DNA of 64,000 bases from Microbacterium sp. AK031 (GTDB taxonomy: Bacteria > Actinomycetota > Actinomycetes > Actinomycetales > Microbacteriaceae): NCBI RefSeq assembly GCF_024807145.1, contig NZ_JANUCA010000007.1, forward strand, positions 151,836 through 215,835. Reading direction: 5' to 3'. The notes under the pieces are model-generated. The model made no database searches. It was not told the DNA's origin and saw only the letters and a list, made by a program, of their open reading frames with translations. Below are positions 26,907-34,689 of the stretch, one piece after another. The number at the start of each line of letters is the position of its first letter. Positions within the stretch are counted from its first letter, which is position 1. A program made the translations under genes and the position numbers.

Positions 26907-28324
26907 AGCCCGCGCGCCACCTTCCATACTCGTGCGGCGCGTCGACGCGCACCTCTGAGGGTCAACCGGATCTCCTCGGCCCTGCCCACTCCCCCCACCG
27001 ACCGCAGTGCGCGACGCACGATCGGCTCGACAGGAGCGCCGGGGAGGCGGAGTTCGACGAGACGCCGGAGATCGAAGTAGCGATCCCTCTCGGCGGGATC
27101 GAATCGGTCGAGCAGTTCTTCCGCCCGCGGTCGCAGGTGCGCGGCGATCTTCGGCTGCATCGCATATCCCACGGCATCGATGAGCAACTGCAGTTGCGCC
27201 GGGTCGCGGTATCGGCCGTCAGTGCGGGTCAGCGCATCGACGATCGTGGCCGGTACGCGGTTGCTGTTCCCGTAGGGGGTGAGCCTGCGCAGCACGGTCT
27301 GCGTGCCGGACGACGCGATCGGGCGGTCGAACAGTGTCTGCACCGTGGGGAGGGCGGTCGAGAACCCGGCGACGACGCCGTCGACGTCTAGTCGCTCTGC
27401 GACGAGCTCAGCCGACTCGACGCCCCGGTACTCGACGAACTCCGCCCCGTGTGCCTCTGCGCGTTCCCGCACGGCGTCGGTGACCAGCGGAGGCGCAGAC
27501 GGATGCGGCTTGAAGACGATGCGCCGCGGGTTCCACGCCGCGGCGCGATTGATCATGTCACCCTGCATGGCGATCTCCTCCGCGGCCGAGACCAGCCCCA
27601 GCGCGGACAGATACTGGCCGAGCACGAGCACGGTCGGCGTGCCGTCGGCGAGCGCGTCGAGCTGCGGGTCGGCGGCGGCGGTCTCCTGCAGCACCCTGCG
27701 GAACGCGGCCGGCGGTACCGGCATCCGCTGTGCGCCGTCATCGCGAGACCGAGCCTGCGGCATGAGACTTAGGCTGCCTGGCTCGGTCTCGCGCGGCAGG
27801 GTCGGTCTCGCACCGCCGAGCACGAGCGGCTCCACACCGGGCACGACGTCGGCGTAGACGACGCGGCCGACCCGTTCGACGACGGTGCGCGGCAGCTTCA
27901 CGCGCATCGGCGAGTAGGTCATCAGGCCGTCGCCGATGATCGTGATGCGCGCGTTCGGAAACAGCGACAGCAGGGTGCGCGCCGGGGCGACCTGCGGGCT
28001 CTGCACGAACAGCTCCAGGTCGTCGTCGAGGTTCCAGGCACGCGAGAGAAGGCGCTTCAGGATGGGGAAGTCAGCCGCCACGGGATGCCAGGAACTCGGA
28101 TGCAGCGGCGAGAGGATCTCGTCGAGCGGCTCGATGCGATCGAAGCGCGCACACAGCGACCGGAGGTTGGGCTGCTCGTGGATCGCGAGGCTCGTCTCCG
28201 GTATCCGTGCGGAGTTCACGGGCACGAGCACCCGCTCCTCACCCGCCTCGATGAGTCCCTCGTCGAGTGCGGCCGAAGCTGTGGTGAGTCCGTACGCGCT
28301 GTGCAGAATGAAGAGCTGGGTCAT
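26903..28324 (-). CDS. Polysialyltransferase-family protein
   Basis: 473 residues. The order of motifs matches the bacterial alpha-2,8-polysialyltransferase family (PF07388): an N-terminal LFILHSAYGLTTASAALDEG, a central ITIIGDGLMTYSP, then VLGQYLSALGLVS, RIVFKPHPSAPP (the HP motif of CMP-sugar binding) and VAGFSTALPTVQTLF (the serine motif). It should use the CMP-nonulosonate made by its neighbours to build or cap a surface glycan. Starts and stops overlap both neighbours by 4 bp. Acceptor and linkage are unknown. Confidence 0.85.
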   Translation of the reverse strand: MTQLFILHSAYGLTTASAALDEGLIEAGEERVLVPVNSARIPETSLAIHEQPNLRSLCARFDRIEPLDEILSPLHPSSWHPVAADFPILKRLLSRAWNLDDDLELFVQSPQVAPARTLLSLFPNARITIIGDGLMTYSPMRVKLPRTVVERVGRVVYADVVPGVEPLVLGGARPTLPRETEPGSLSLMPQARSRDDGAQRMPVPPAAFRRVLQETAAADPQLDALADGTPTVLVLGQYLSALGLVSAAEEIAMQGDMINRAAAWNPRRIVFKPHPSAPPLVTDAVRERAEAHGAEFVEYRGVESAELVAERLDVDGVVAGFSTALPTVQTLFDRPIASSGTQTVLRRLTPYGNSNRVPATIVDALTRTDGRYRDPAQLQLLIDAVGYAMQPKIAAHLRPRAEELLDRFDPAERDRYFDLRRLVELRLPGAPVEPIVRRALRSVGGVGRAEEIRLTLRGARRRAARVWKVARGL

Positions 28325-29301
28325 CTCGCGTGTCCCGCCTCACGCAGGGTCCGCGCGAGCACACGTCGCTTGGATCCTTCCAGCCGCCCTAGAGCGCGCG
28401 CGACGTCGGCGGGAGGAAGAGTGGCGAGCAGGTCGCGGATACTGCCGCGCATCTCGCGCCGCAGCGGGGGCGCCATGCGCCTGGACCGCACGAAGTGATG
28501 CGAACTCAGCGCGAGCCCCGTGCGCACCACCTTCGGCATGAAGCGCTGCGCCTCGGCATCCTGCTCCACGATCTCCACCACCTGCGCGAGCGCACGCGGA
28601 AAGTCGAGCTGGCGCCGGTCCCGCACCTGGGTGAGCGAAGTCGCGATGCCGCGCCGGTAGAGCATCGCCGGGGCATCGACGGCCGCGAATGACGACGCCT
28701 GCAGGTGCAGTCGCCAGATCCATGGCCGGTCCTCTGCGGTGAAGAGCCCTTCCGGGAAGGCGGCGAGCCCCTGGTCGATGATGCGCCGGTGGAAGATGCC
28801 GGCCCAGGCGTACGGGTAGTCGACCATCGTCGTGTCGTCGGACGGCAGGATCGCGTCGCGAGGGGATGCGACGACCCCGCGCCAGGCGAAGGGGGCCCGC
28901 ACGGTCTTGCGCGCAGAGCCGGTGACGCGCACGTGGTCGGTGCGGAGGAAGTCGCATCCGAGTTCGCGCAGCCGTGCGGCGAGCACCTGCAGCCGGCGCG
29001 GCTGCATCCAGTCGTCACCGTCGATGAAGCAGAACGCGTCGCCTTCGACATGAGCGAGGCCCTGGTTGCGCGCACTCGCCAGCCCGACAGGTCGGGGGTT
29101 GACGAGCACCTCGGCGTGCGCGAAGCGTTCTGCGTAGCCGCGCATCTGATCGCCCGTGCCGTCGCTCGAGCCGTCATCCACCGCGACGAGCTTCAGCGCG
29201 GCCGGATCGTCGAACTGCCGCAGCAGCGTCTCAAGAGTCGTGCCGATGTAGGGCGCAGCATCCTTCGCGGGAAGGATGACGGTGACGAGCGGTGTGCGCA
29301 C
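28321..29301 (-). CDS. Family 2 glycosyltransferase
   Basis: 326 residues from GTG 29301 (GGGAGACCT before it). The GT-A fold shows VTVILPAKDAAPYIGTTLET, the DDGSSDGTGD sugar-nucleotide loop, and FCFIDGDDWMQPRRL with the metal-binding acidic motif. A C-terminal helical region (about 220-326) is basic. It is the first gene of the nonulosonate operon (GT2, polysialyltransferase, NeuA-HAD, NeuB, DUF6716-like). It probably lays down a glycan unit on the membrane side. The donor cannot be told. Confidence 0.88.
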   Translation of the reverse strand: MRTPLVTVILPAKDAAPYIGTTLETLLRQFDDPAALKLVAVDDGSSDGTGDQMRGYAERFAHAEVLVNPRPVGLASARNQGLAHVEGDAFCFIDGDDWMQPRRLQVLAARLRELGCDFLRTDHVRVTGSARKTVRAPFAWRGVVASPRDAILPSDDTTMVDYPYAWAGIFHRRIIDQGLAAFPEGLFTAEDRPWIWRLHLQASSFAAVDAPAMLYRRGIATSLTQVRDRRQLDFPRALAQVVEIVEQDAEAQRFMPKVVRTGLALSSHHFVRSRRMAPPLRREMRGSIRDLLATLPPADVARALGRLEGSKRRVLARTLREAGHAR

Positions 29302-29400
29302 AGGTCTCCCGGTGGGTCGGTGGCGTCCGGAATGGTCGCACCCGCACCTTGCCGCCCGGTGGCGCCGCGGTGAACGGCGGGTATCTCTCGAACCGCCGGG

Positions 29401-29467
29401 CGAAACAGGACTTCCCGCGCGAGACAGGACGTGGCACGCCCTGTCTCGTACGACAAGACCTGTTTCG
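29401..29467. repeat. Four-armed palindromic intergenic repeat, copy B
   Basis: A 67-bp element: arms CGAAACAGG (29401) and CGAGACAGG (29420), mirrored by CCTGTCTCG and CCTGTTTCG (ending 29448 and 29467). A compensating A/G and T/C change in the inner pair keeps the stem intact relative to copy A. It lies upstream of the glycosyltransferase operon. Confidence 0.8.
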
Positions 29468-29479
29468 AGCGGAAGGCCC

Positions 29480-29593
29480 TCAGCGCGCGATCGGCGGCAC
29501 GGTCGACCAGGACGCACGGTCTTCCGCGGTTGGTGCGGCGGGAATGCGGCCCTTGCCGTCTGACTCCGGGATCGCGGCGAGCAGCGTGTTCAC
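29480..29593 (-). CDS. Possible 37-residue peptide
   Basis: A GTG-initiated frame with codon use like real genes, encoding a peptide that ends ASWSTVPPIAR. There is no well-spaced ribosome-binding site (GAGGG abuts the GTG). It could be a small gene or the tail of a deleted one, with repeat copy B starting 12 bp beyond its stop. I do not recognise it. Confidence 0.25.
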   Translation of the reverse strand: MNTLLAAIPESDGKGRIPAAPTAEDRASWSTVPPIAR

Positions 29594-29654
29594 CCCTCGA
29601 TTATCGCGAGCGCATGTCGCCGCGTTTCCACGCGACCCGGGTTAGCGTAGGCGT

Positions 29655-30797
29655 GTGAGCATGCCCCCTCCGCAACCGCTGACCTTCGACGCCCGCGCCC
29701 TCACCGAGCCGGTCGATGCGAAAGCCGTGAGCGCGTTCGCCGCGGAGATGAAGGCTCGTCGCCGTGGATCGGTCCAGGCATCGACCGTGATCGCGATAGT
29801 GATCGCGATCATCGCCGTGCTCGTCATGGTGCCGATGATGTTCGTGCTCATGGTCACGCTGGCCACCGGCCGCGATTCCCTCATCGCCATGCTTCCGCTG
29901 CTGCTCATCGCGCTCGTGGCGCTCGGAATCGGGATCGCGGCGTGGTCGTCCGTTCGGCGTCGGCGCGTCGAGAGGTACCGGCTCAGTCGCTTCGCCGCGG
30001 CGAACCACATGACCTACGAGGATCAAGTCGACGACCCGCCGCTCCCCGGAATGATCTTCACTCTCGGCCGCTCGCGCAAGGCGGAGCAGCTCGTCCGCGG
30101 TCACTCACCCCGATTCGTGGAGTTCGGCAACTACCAGTACACGACGGGCTCGGGGAAGAACTCGACGACGCACAAGTGGGGCTACGTCGCCGTCAAGCTC
30201 GACGTGCCGCTGCCGAACATCGTGCTCGATGCCCTCGGCAACAATGCACTGTTCGGCACGAACCTGCCGGCGTCGTTCCACAAGGAGCAGCGGCTCTCTC
30301 TCGAGGGCGACTTCGACAAGTACTTCACCCTGTACTGCCCGGCCGGCTACGAGCAGGACGCCCTGTACCTGTTCACGCCCGACATCATGGCGCGCTTCAT
30401 CGACAACGCCGCGCAGCTCGATATCGAGATCGTCGATGACTGGCTGTTCCTCTACACGAAGCGCGAGGCGTCGACGCTCGATCCGAACACCTGGGCGTGG
30501 CTGTTCGGCGCCGTCGGGGCCCTAATCACGAAGTTCGACCAGTGGGCGAGGTGGCGCGATGACCGCCTGCTCACAGAACAGGGTCGCACGTACTCGCACG
30601 CGCAGGCGGCGGCTCCTCCTCCTGGACATGCGCCGGCTGCGCCGTCTCTGCCGTTCGCCGCTCCGGTGGGGATGCTGACGCCGCCGCCCGGTGTCGCACA
30701 ACAGGGGCGACGGCTGAAGCGCAGCGGGCGCTGGGTGCCGATCGTGATCGTGGCGGTCTTCGCGATCGGCTGGTTCTGGACCCGAACCCTGTCCTGA
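29655..30797 (+). CDS. Membrane protein of unknown function
   Basis: 380 residues from GTG 29655, or ATG 29661. Two adjacent hydrophobic helices at about 45-70 and 78-98 (VIAIVIAIIAVLVMVPMMFV; MLPLLLIALVALGIGIAAW) and one near the C-terminus (WVPIVIVAVFAIGWFW) suggest a membrane-tethered protein. The soluble region between (about 100-290) contains MIFTLGRSRKAEQLVRG, YVAVKLDVPLPNIVLDALG and LEGDFDKYFTLYCPAGYEQD, a pattern I recall from actinobacterial proteins without a known role. A Pro/Ala linker precedes the last helix. It is a single gene with no close operon partner. Confidence 0.75.
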   Translation: MSMPPPQPLTFDARALTEPVDAKAVSAFAAEMKARRRGSVQASTVIAIVIAIIAVLVMVPMMFVLMVTLATGRDSLIAMLPLLLIALVALGIGIAAWSSVRRRRVERYRLSRFAAANHMTYEDQVDDPPLPGMIFTLGRSRKAEQLVRGHSPRFVEFGNYQYTTGSGKNSTTHKWGYVAVKLDVPLPNIVLDALGNNALFGTNLPASFHKEQRLSLEGDFDKYFTLYCPAGYEQDALYLFTPDIMARFIDNAAQLDIEIVDDWLFLYTKREASTLDPNTWAWLFGAVGALITKFDQWARWRDDRLLTEQGRTYSHAQAAAPPPGHAPAAPSLPFAAPVGMLTPPPGVAQQGRRLKRSGRWVPIVIVAVFAIGWFWTRTLS

Positions 30798-30804
30798 TCG
30801 CCTG

Positions 30805-31530
30805 TCAGCTCGCGCCCAGCAGCTCGGTCATCCGTTCGTAGAACGGCGCAGGGTCGCCGGCCAGCGAGCGCTTCACCATCGCCGTCCAGTCGTCGACGAT
30901 CACCTCGATCGATCCGGCATCCAGACCGTCCAGGGAAAGACGCGGCACGTCGCGAGGATCGATCTTCGGGCCGTCGAATCCCGCGGCGATGTCTGTGTCG
31001 GCCGCGCCGAGGAGAACACCTTGAACGAGCGTCCCCTGCGCGGCGAGCTCGAGTCGCACGCCGTTCGTCATGTTCCATTCCGCCGCCTTGGCTGCGGCGT
31101 ACGACCCCGTGCCGGGGCTCGCGAACCAGGACAGTGCCGACAGCACGTTCACGATCGCGCCGCCGCCGTTCGCGGCGAGCACAGGGCTGAACTCGCGAAT
31201 CACGTCGAGCGTGCCCCAGAAGTGCGTGTCCATCTCGCGCCGGATCTCTGCGAGGTCGCCCGTGACGAGCGCGGCACCCGTGGAGATGCCGGCATTGTTG
31301 ACGAGGAGGGTCACGTCGTGCGCGATGGCGGACGCAGCGACGACCGACTCATGGTCGAGCAGGTCCAGGCGCAGAGGCACCACCCGGCTGTCGTCGAAGT
31401 CGATGCTCTCGGGCCGGCGGGCCGTCGCGTACACCTTGCTGACCCCGCGCTCGAGCAGTTCGAGCACGAATTCGCGGCCGATGCCGCGGTTGGCTCCGGT
31501 GGCGAGAGCGATCTGGTCGGCGATGTTCAT
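30805..31530 (-). CDS. Short-chain dehydrogenase/reductase
   Basis: 241 residues, classical SDR length. Cofactor loop TGANRGIGREF, structural NNAG (LLVNNAGISTG), catalytic Ser in the SALSWF region and YAAAK (Tyr-x-x-x-Lys). The RR after the second strand (YATARRPESID) suggests NADP. It is divergent from a MerR gene, with a palindromic MerR-type operator between, so it is probably induced by that regulator. The substrate is unknown. Confidence 0.9.
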   Translation of the reverse strand: MNIADQIALATGANRGIGREFVLELLERGVSKVYATARRPESIDFDDSRVVPLRLDLLDHESVVAASAIAHDVTLLVNNAGISTGAALVTGDLAEIRREMDTHFWGTLDVIREFSPVLAANGGGAIVNVLSALSWFASPGTGSYAAAKAAEWNMTNGVRLELAAQGTLVQGVLLGAADTDIAAGFDGPKIDPRDVPRLSLDGLDAGSIEVIVDDWTAMVKRSLAGDPAPFYERMTELLGAS

Positions 31531-31605
31531 GGATTCTCCGCTTTCTGAGTGGTCTTCTCGAGGTTCGGCGGGCCGTACCCGGCGCCGCGTCGACTACTCT
31601 AAAAG

Positions 31606-31621
31606 TTGACGTTGACGTCAA
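31606..31621. promoter_or_regulatory. Probable MerR operator between the SDR and merR-family genes
   Basis: TTGACGTTGACGTCAA contains the palindrome TTGACGTCAA and reads on the minus strand as a TTGACG -35 running towards the SDR gene. Overlap of a dyad with a promoter element is the usual MerR arrangement. TTTAGAGT about 15-20 bp further may be the -10. Confidence 0.55.
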
Positions 31622-31662
31622 GGGCAAGTCGAGAATCGTTCGTTGATCACAGAGAGGCTTTC

Positions 31663-32064
31663 ATGCGGATAGGCGACGTCGCACACCGCGCGGGAGTGAG
31701 CACCCGCGCCCTTCGTTACTACGAGGAGCAGGGCCTGCTCGACTCGGAGCGCACCCCGAGCGGCCAGCGCATCTATGCGGAGTCGGCCGTCGAGCGCGTG
31801 CAACTGATCCAGCAGTTCTTCACGGCAGGTCTGCCGAGCCGCACGATTCTGCAACTGCTGCCCTGCGTCGACAGCGGACAGGGGTCGCCCGAGGTCTTCG
31901 AGATGCTCGCAGCAGAGCGTGATCGCATCACCGCTGCCATGACCGACCTCGCTGCCACGCGCGACGCTCTCGACCGGATCGTCGATATCGCGAACAATCC
32001 GACGCCCGAGCACTGCCCCGCGCTGCGCGAACCGGCGTGGGCCCCATACGCCGACGCGGAGTAG
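31663..32064 (+). CDS. MerR-family transcriptional regulator
   Basis: 133 residues from ATG 31663 (GAGAGG before it). The N-terminal winged helix is textbook: MRIGDVAHRAGVSTRALRYY, then EEQGLLDSERTPSGQRIYAE. The coiled dimerisation helix runs through about 85-115. The short C-terminal part has only one cysteine in the CPALRE region, so metal sensing is unlikely and a small-molecule or redox effector is possible. It is divergent from the SDR gene and probably controls it. Confidence 0.9.
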   Translation: MRIGDVAHRAGVSTRALRYYEEQGLLDSERTPSGQRIYAESAVERVQLIQQFFTAGLPSRTILQLLPCVDSGQGSPEVFEMLAAERDRITAAMTDLAATRDALDRIVDIANNPTPEHCPALREPAWAPYADAE

Positions 32065-32130
32065 CCACCGCCGGATCGCGTCAGGGCCCCCGCTTGAGTC
32101 CGACTCGTCGACCCGCCGATCTTGCGTTTC

Positions 32131-32161
32131 GCACACTACTACGCAGTGCGTGGTAGTGTGC
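32131..32161. promoter_or_regulatory. Near-perfect palindromic operator before the PadR gene
   Basis: GCACACTACTACGC (32131-32144) and GCGTGGTAGTGTGC (32148-32161) form 14-bp arms with one mismatch around AGT. The site ends 20 bp before the GTG start of the PadR gene, where it would block its own promoter. It is a likely autoregulatory PadR operator. Confidence 0.7.
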
Positions 32162-32181
32162 GATGCATTGAAGGGGGTTCT

Positions 32182-32532
32182 GTGGATACGACGCAATTGC
32201 TCAAGGGCGTACTCGATGTGGCGGTGCTCGCCGTGCTTCGGCAGGAAGACGGCTACGGCTACGACATCGTCCGGCGTCTGCGCGACGCCGGACTCGGAGA
32301 CGTCGGGGACGCTTCCGTCTACGGCACTCTTCGCCGCCTCTACGCCGCCGGTTCGCTGTCGAGCTACGTCGTGCCGTCAGAGGGCGGGCCCCACCGCAAG
32401 TACTACGCCATCAACGCGCAGGGCGTGAAGACGCTCGACGCGCAGTCGGCCAGCTGGGCCGAGTTCGCGGCCGCGATGAGTGATCTGCTCGAACCAGCAC
32501 GTGCCGCATCCCGCACGATCGGAGAGAAGTGA
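32182..32532 (+). CDS. PadR-family transcriptional regulator
   Basis: 116 residues from GTG 32182, with AAGGGGG upstream. Core: LLKGVLDVAVLAVLRQEDGY, GYDIVRRLRD, then VYGTLRRLYAAGSLSSYVVP and GPHRKYYAI (the wing). It belongs to the short PadR-s2 group. The stop overlaps the start of the following membrane gene (ATGA), the usual PadR/HAAS pairing. A palindromic operator lies just upstream. Confidence 0.92.
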   Translation: MDTTQLLKGVLDVAVLAVLRQEDGYGYDIVRRLRDAGLGDVGDASVYGTLRRLYAAGSLSSYVVPSEGGPHRKYYAINAQGVKTLDAQSASWAEFAAAMSDLLEPARAASRTIGEK

Positions 32533-33575
32533 TGAACAGCATTGAGATCTCGCTCGACGAGCGCATCCGCACCTTCACCGATTCCGTGCGTGAGCACCTC
32601 GACGACCTCCCTGCAGACGAAGTCGACGACATCATCGTCGGGCTCACCGCCGACCTCGCCGAGCAGGCAGCCGACAGCGGAGGGACGCTGGAGCTCGGCG
32701 ATCCGGCCGTCTACGCCGCCGAGCTGCGATCGGCTGCCGGTCTGCCTGACCGATCGGATGCCGTGAAGCGGGAATCCGTGCGCGCGCGAGTGTCCAGGCG
32801 CCTCGGCTACATCGCCGTCGGCATGCGTCGCAGCGCCTTCGGCGCGTGGCTGCTGGATCTGTTCGTCGCACTTCGTCCGGTGTGGTGGGTGCTGCGGGGC
32901 GTCGCGATCTACGGGGTCGCACATGCGCTGTTCGGGTCGCCATCATTCGGCGGCAGCGGATCGGTCATGCCGGACACTCTGTTCGGATGGCTCATCCTCC
33001 TCGCGATGATTCTCGTCAGCGTGCAGTGGGGACGTGACCGTTGGCTGCCCCGGAACGCGCTGCGTCACGTGCGCACCGTGGTCAGCGTGATCGCGGTGCT
33101 TGCGCTGCCGTTCGCTCTCTCTTCAGTCCTGATTCCGCGCGTCGAGTACGTCTCGGATGGCGGTTACGAGCAGCCGGGCCTGCTGCTGGATGGTGTGCAG
33201 GTCGGCAACGTCTTCGCATACGACGAGAACGGCGAGCTCATCGACCGTGTGCAGTTGTACACCGACCGTGGCACGCCGTTGAACCTGTACGGTGGCGGAG
33301 TCGACGATGTCGCTGACGACGGCTGGTACGGGTACATGCAAGACGAGGATGGGCGCGTTCGCGTACCGTTCGATGACGCGCGCGGGTCTGAAGTCTGGAA
33401 TATCTACCCGTTCCAAGAAGGTCGGGTGGATCTGAACACAGGCAAGGTCCGCACCTCGACCGTCAAGGACGCCCCCGCACCCTTCCTCCGTGCGCCAGGA
33501 CTCCTCACGCCGTCGCCGACACCGTCCCCGACCGACGCTCCGGTCGAAGAAGCCACACCCACTCCGGAGCCCTAG
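32529..33575 (+). CDS. PadR-linked HAAS-domain membrane protein
   Basis: 348 residues. The first ~70 residues (FTDSVREHLDDLPADEVDDI, ending AELRSAAGL) form the helical HAAS-type domain often encoded after padR genes. Then come three or four membrane helices (LRPVWWVLRGVAIYGVAHAL; TLFGWLILLAMILVSVQW; VVSVIAVLALPFALSSVLIP). A soluble C-terminal domain (~215-330) is probably outside, ending in a Pro/Thr tail. It is translationally coupled to the PadR gene. The function is likely envelope-related but undefined. Confidence 0.8.
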   Translation: MMNSIEISLDERIRTFTDSVREHLDDLPADEVDDIIVGLTADLAEQAADSGGTLELGDPAVYAAELRSAAGLPDRSDAVKRESVRARVSRRLGYIAVGMRRSAFGAWLLDLFVALRPVWWVLRGVAIYGVAHALFGSPSFGGSGSVMPDTLFGWLILLAMILVSVQWGRDRWLPRNALRHVRTVVSVIAVLALPFALSSVLIPRVEYVSDGGYEQPGLLLDGVQVGNVFAYDENGELIDRVQLYTDRGTPLNLYGGGVDDVADDGWYGYMQDEDGRVRVPFDDARGSEVWNIYPFQEGRVDLNTGKVRTSTVKDAPAPFLRAPGLLTPSPTPSPTDAPVEEATPTPEP

Positions 33576-33584
33576 GCGGAAGCA

Positions 33585-33680
33585 TCAGGTCAGCTGACGA
33601 GCGACCTCGGTGAACGGCTTGTCGTCGACCGGGCTGATGTTCTCGATCGGGTTGCGGACGACGCGTCTCGATAGACTCAA
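33585..33680 (-). CDS. Possible 31-residue peptide or gene remnant
   Basis: A minus-strand frame from TTG 33680 to TGA 33585 has gene-like codon use and encodes a charged peptide containing RRVVRNPIENISPVDDKPF. No ribosome-binding site is seen, and it lies in a 236-bp gap between two plus-strand genes. It may be the tail of a lost gene rather than a real small protein. Confidence 0.2.
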   Translation of the reverse strand: MSLSRRVVRNPIENISPVDDKPFTEVARQLT

Positions 33681-33811
33681 GAGCGACGGCTGACGATGCG
33701 GATGAGAGCGGGTGCGGCCCGTCGTGCTCCTGTGGGGCACCGGGGCGAGAGCAGTTCCTGACGATCCGCGCGGTCGCGCCCGCTGCTACCGGCGCACGCA
33801 CCTCAGCGGCG

Positions 33812-34666
33812 ATGCACTCCGTCGAGCAGGTCAACGTTCCGGCAGGGTCCTTCCTGATGGGCGACTCGTCTGGGGACCGCAACATCGGCGACGGTGAGAC
33901 CCCGGTGCACGATGTTTCGCTCGCGTCGTTCACCATCGATGCCACGCCTGTCACGAACGACGCGTTCGCCGCATTCGTGGCTGCGACGGGGTACCGCACT
34001 GAGGCTGAACTGTTCGCGTTCTCTGCCGTTTTCCACCTCGCCGTCGCTGCTCCAGAAAGCGACATTCTCGGTCAGCCCCCGGGGACGCCATGGTGGTTCG
34101 GCATTCGCGGTGCGGATTGGTCACATCCGGGCGGGCGGGACTCGAACCTCGACGGGCTGGGCGATCATCCGGTCGTCCACGTGAGTTGGAACGATGCGCA
34201 GGCGTACTGCGCGTGGGCAGGACGCCGCCTCCCCACTGAAGCCGAGTGGGAGTATGCCGCACGCGGAGGGCTTCCCTCCGCCAAGTATCCGTGGGGCGAT
34301 GCGGAGGTGGATGAGGGGCGATGGCGAGCCAACATCTGGCAGGGAAACTTCCCGCGCGAGAACTCCATGGATGATGGTTTTCTCACCACCGCCCCGGTCC
34401 GCAGCTTCGAACCCAACGGATACGGGCTGTGGCAGAGTGTCGGCAACGTGTGGGAGTGGTGTGCCGATTGGTATGACCCGAAGGCCTACGAAAGCTCGGC
34501 CCTGGTGAATCCGGTCGGACCGGCATCCGGAACATCTCGCGTGCTCCGCGGCGGCAGCTACCTGTGCCACATCTCCTACTGCAACCGCTATCGCAATTCT
34601 GCACGCTCGCAGAACAGTCCCGACTCGTCCATGGGCAATGCCGGTTTCCGAACCGTAGCCCTCTGA
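33812..34666 (+). CDS. Formylglycine-generating enzyme (sulfatase-activating)
   Basis: 284 residues of the FGE/SUMF1 family, which oxidises the Cys of CxPxR motifs in sulfatases to formylglycine, using copper and oxygen. Family features are the start VPAGSFLMGDSSGD, VVHVSWNDAQAYCAWAGRRL, PTEAEWEYAARGG, then NVWEWCADWY and RVLRGGSYLCHISYCNRYRN with the active-site Cys252 and Cys257. No signal peptide, so it acts in the cytoplasm. Both sulfatases downstream (38838 and 45340) carry Cys-type motifs and also lack signal peptides, which fits. It converges on the GH43 gene with 23 bp between. The start is uncertain because no strong ribosome-binding site precedes ATG 33812. Confidence 0.92.
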   Translation: MHSVEQVNVPAGSFLMGDSSGDRNIGDGETPVHDVSLASFTIDATPVTNDAFAAFVAATGYRTEAELFAFSAVFHLAVAAPESDILGQPPGTPWWFGIRGADWSHPGGRDSNLDGLGDHPVVHVSWNDAQAYCAWAGRRLPTEAEWEYAARGGLPSAKYPWGDAEVDEGRWRANIWQGNFPRENSMDDGFLTTAPVRSFEPNGYGLWQSVGNVWEWCADWYDPKAYESSALVNPVGPASGTSRVLRGGSYLCHISYCNRYRNSARSQNSPDSSMGNAGFRTVAL

Positions 34667-34689
34667 CCCGGACCGCGGCGAACAATCGG

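Larger units (their letters stand above)
29302..29654. other. 353-bp gap upstream of the nonulosonate operon
   Basis: The gap holds palindromic repeat copy B (29401-29467) and a 37-codon minus-strand frame (29480-29593), both listed separately. The promoter of the GT2 operon should lie between about 29302 and 29400, but I see no strong -35/-10 pair. Confidence 0.5.
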
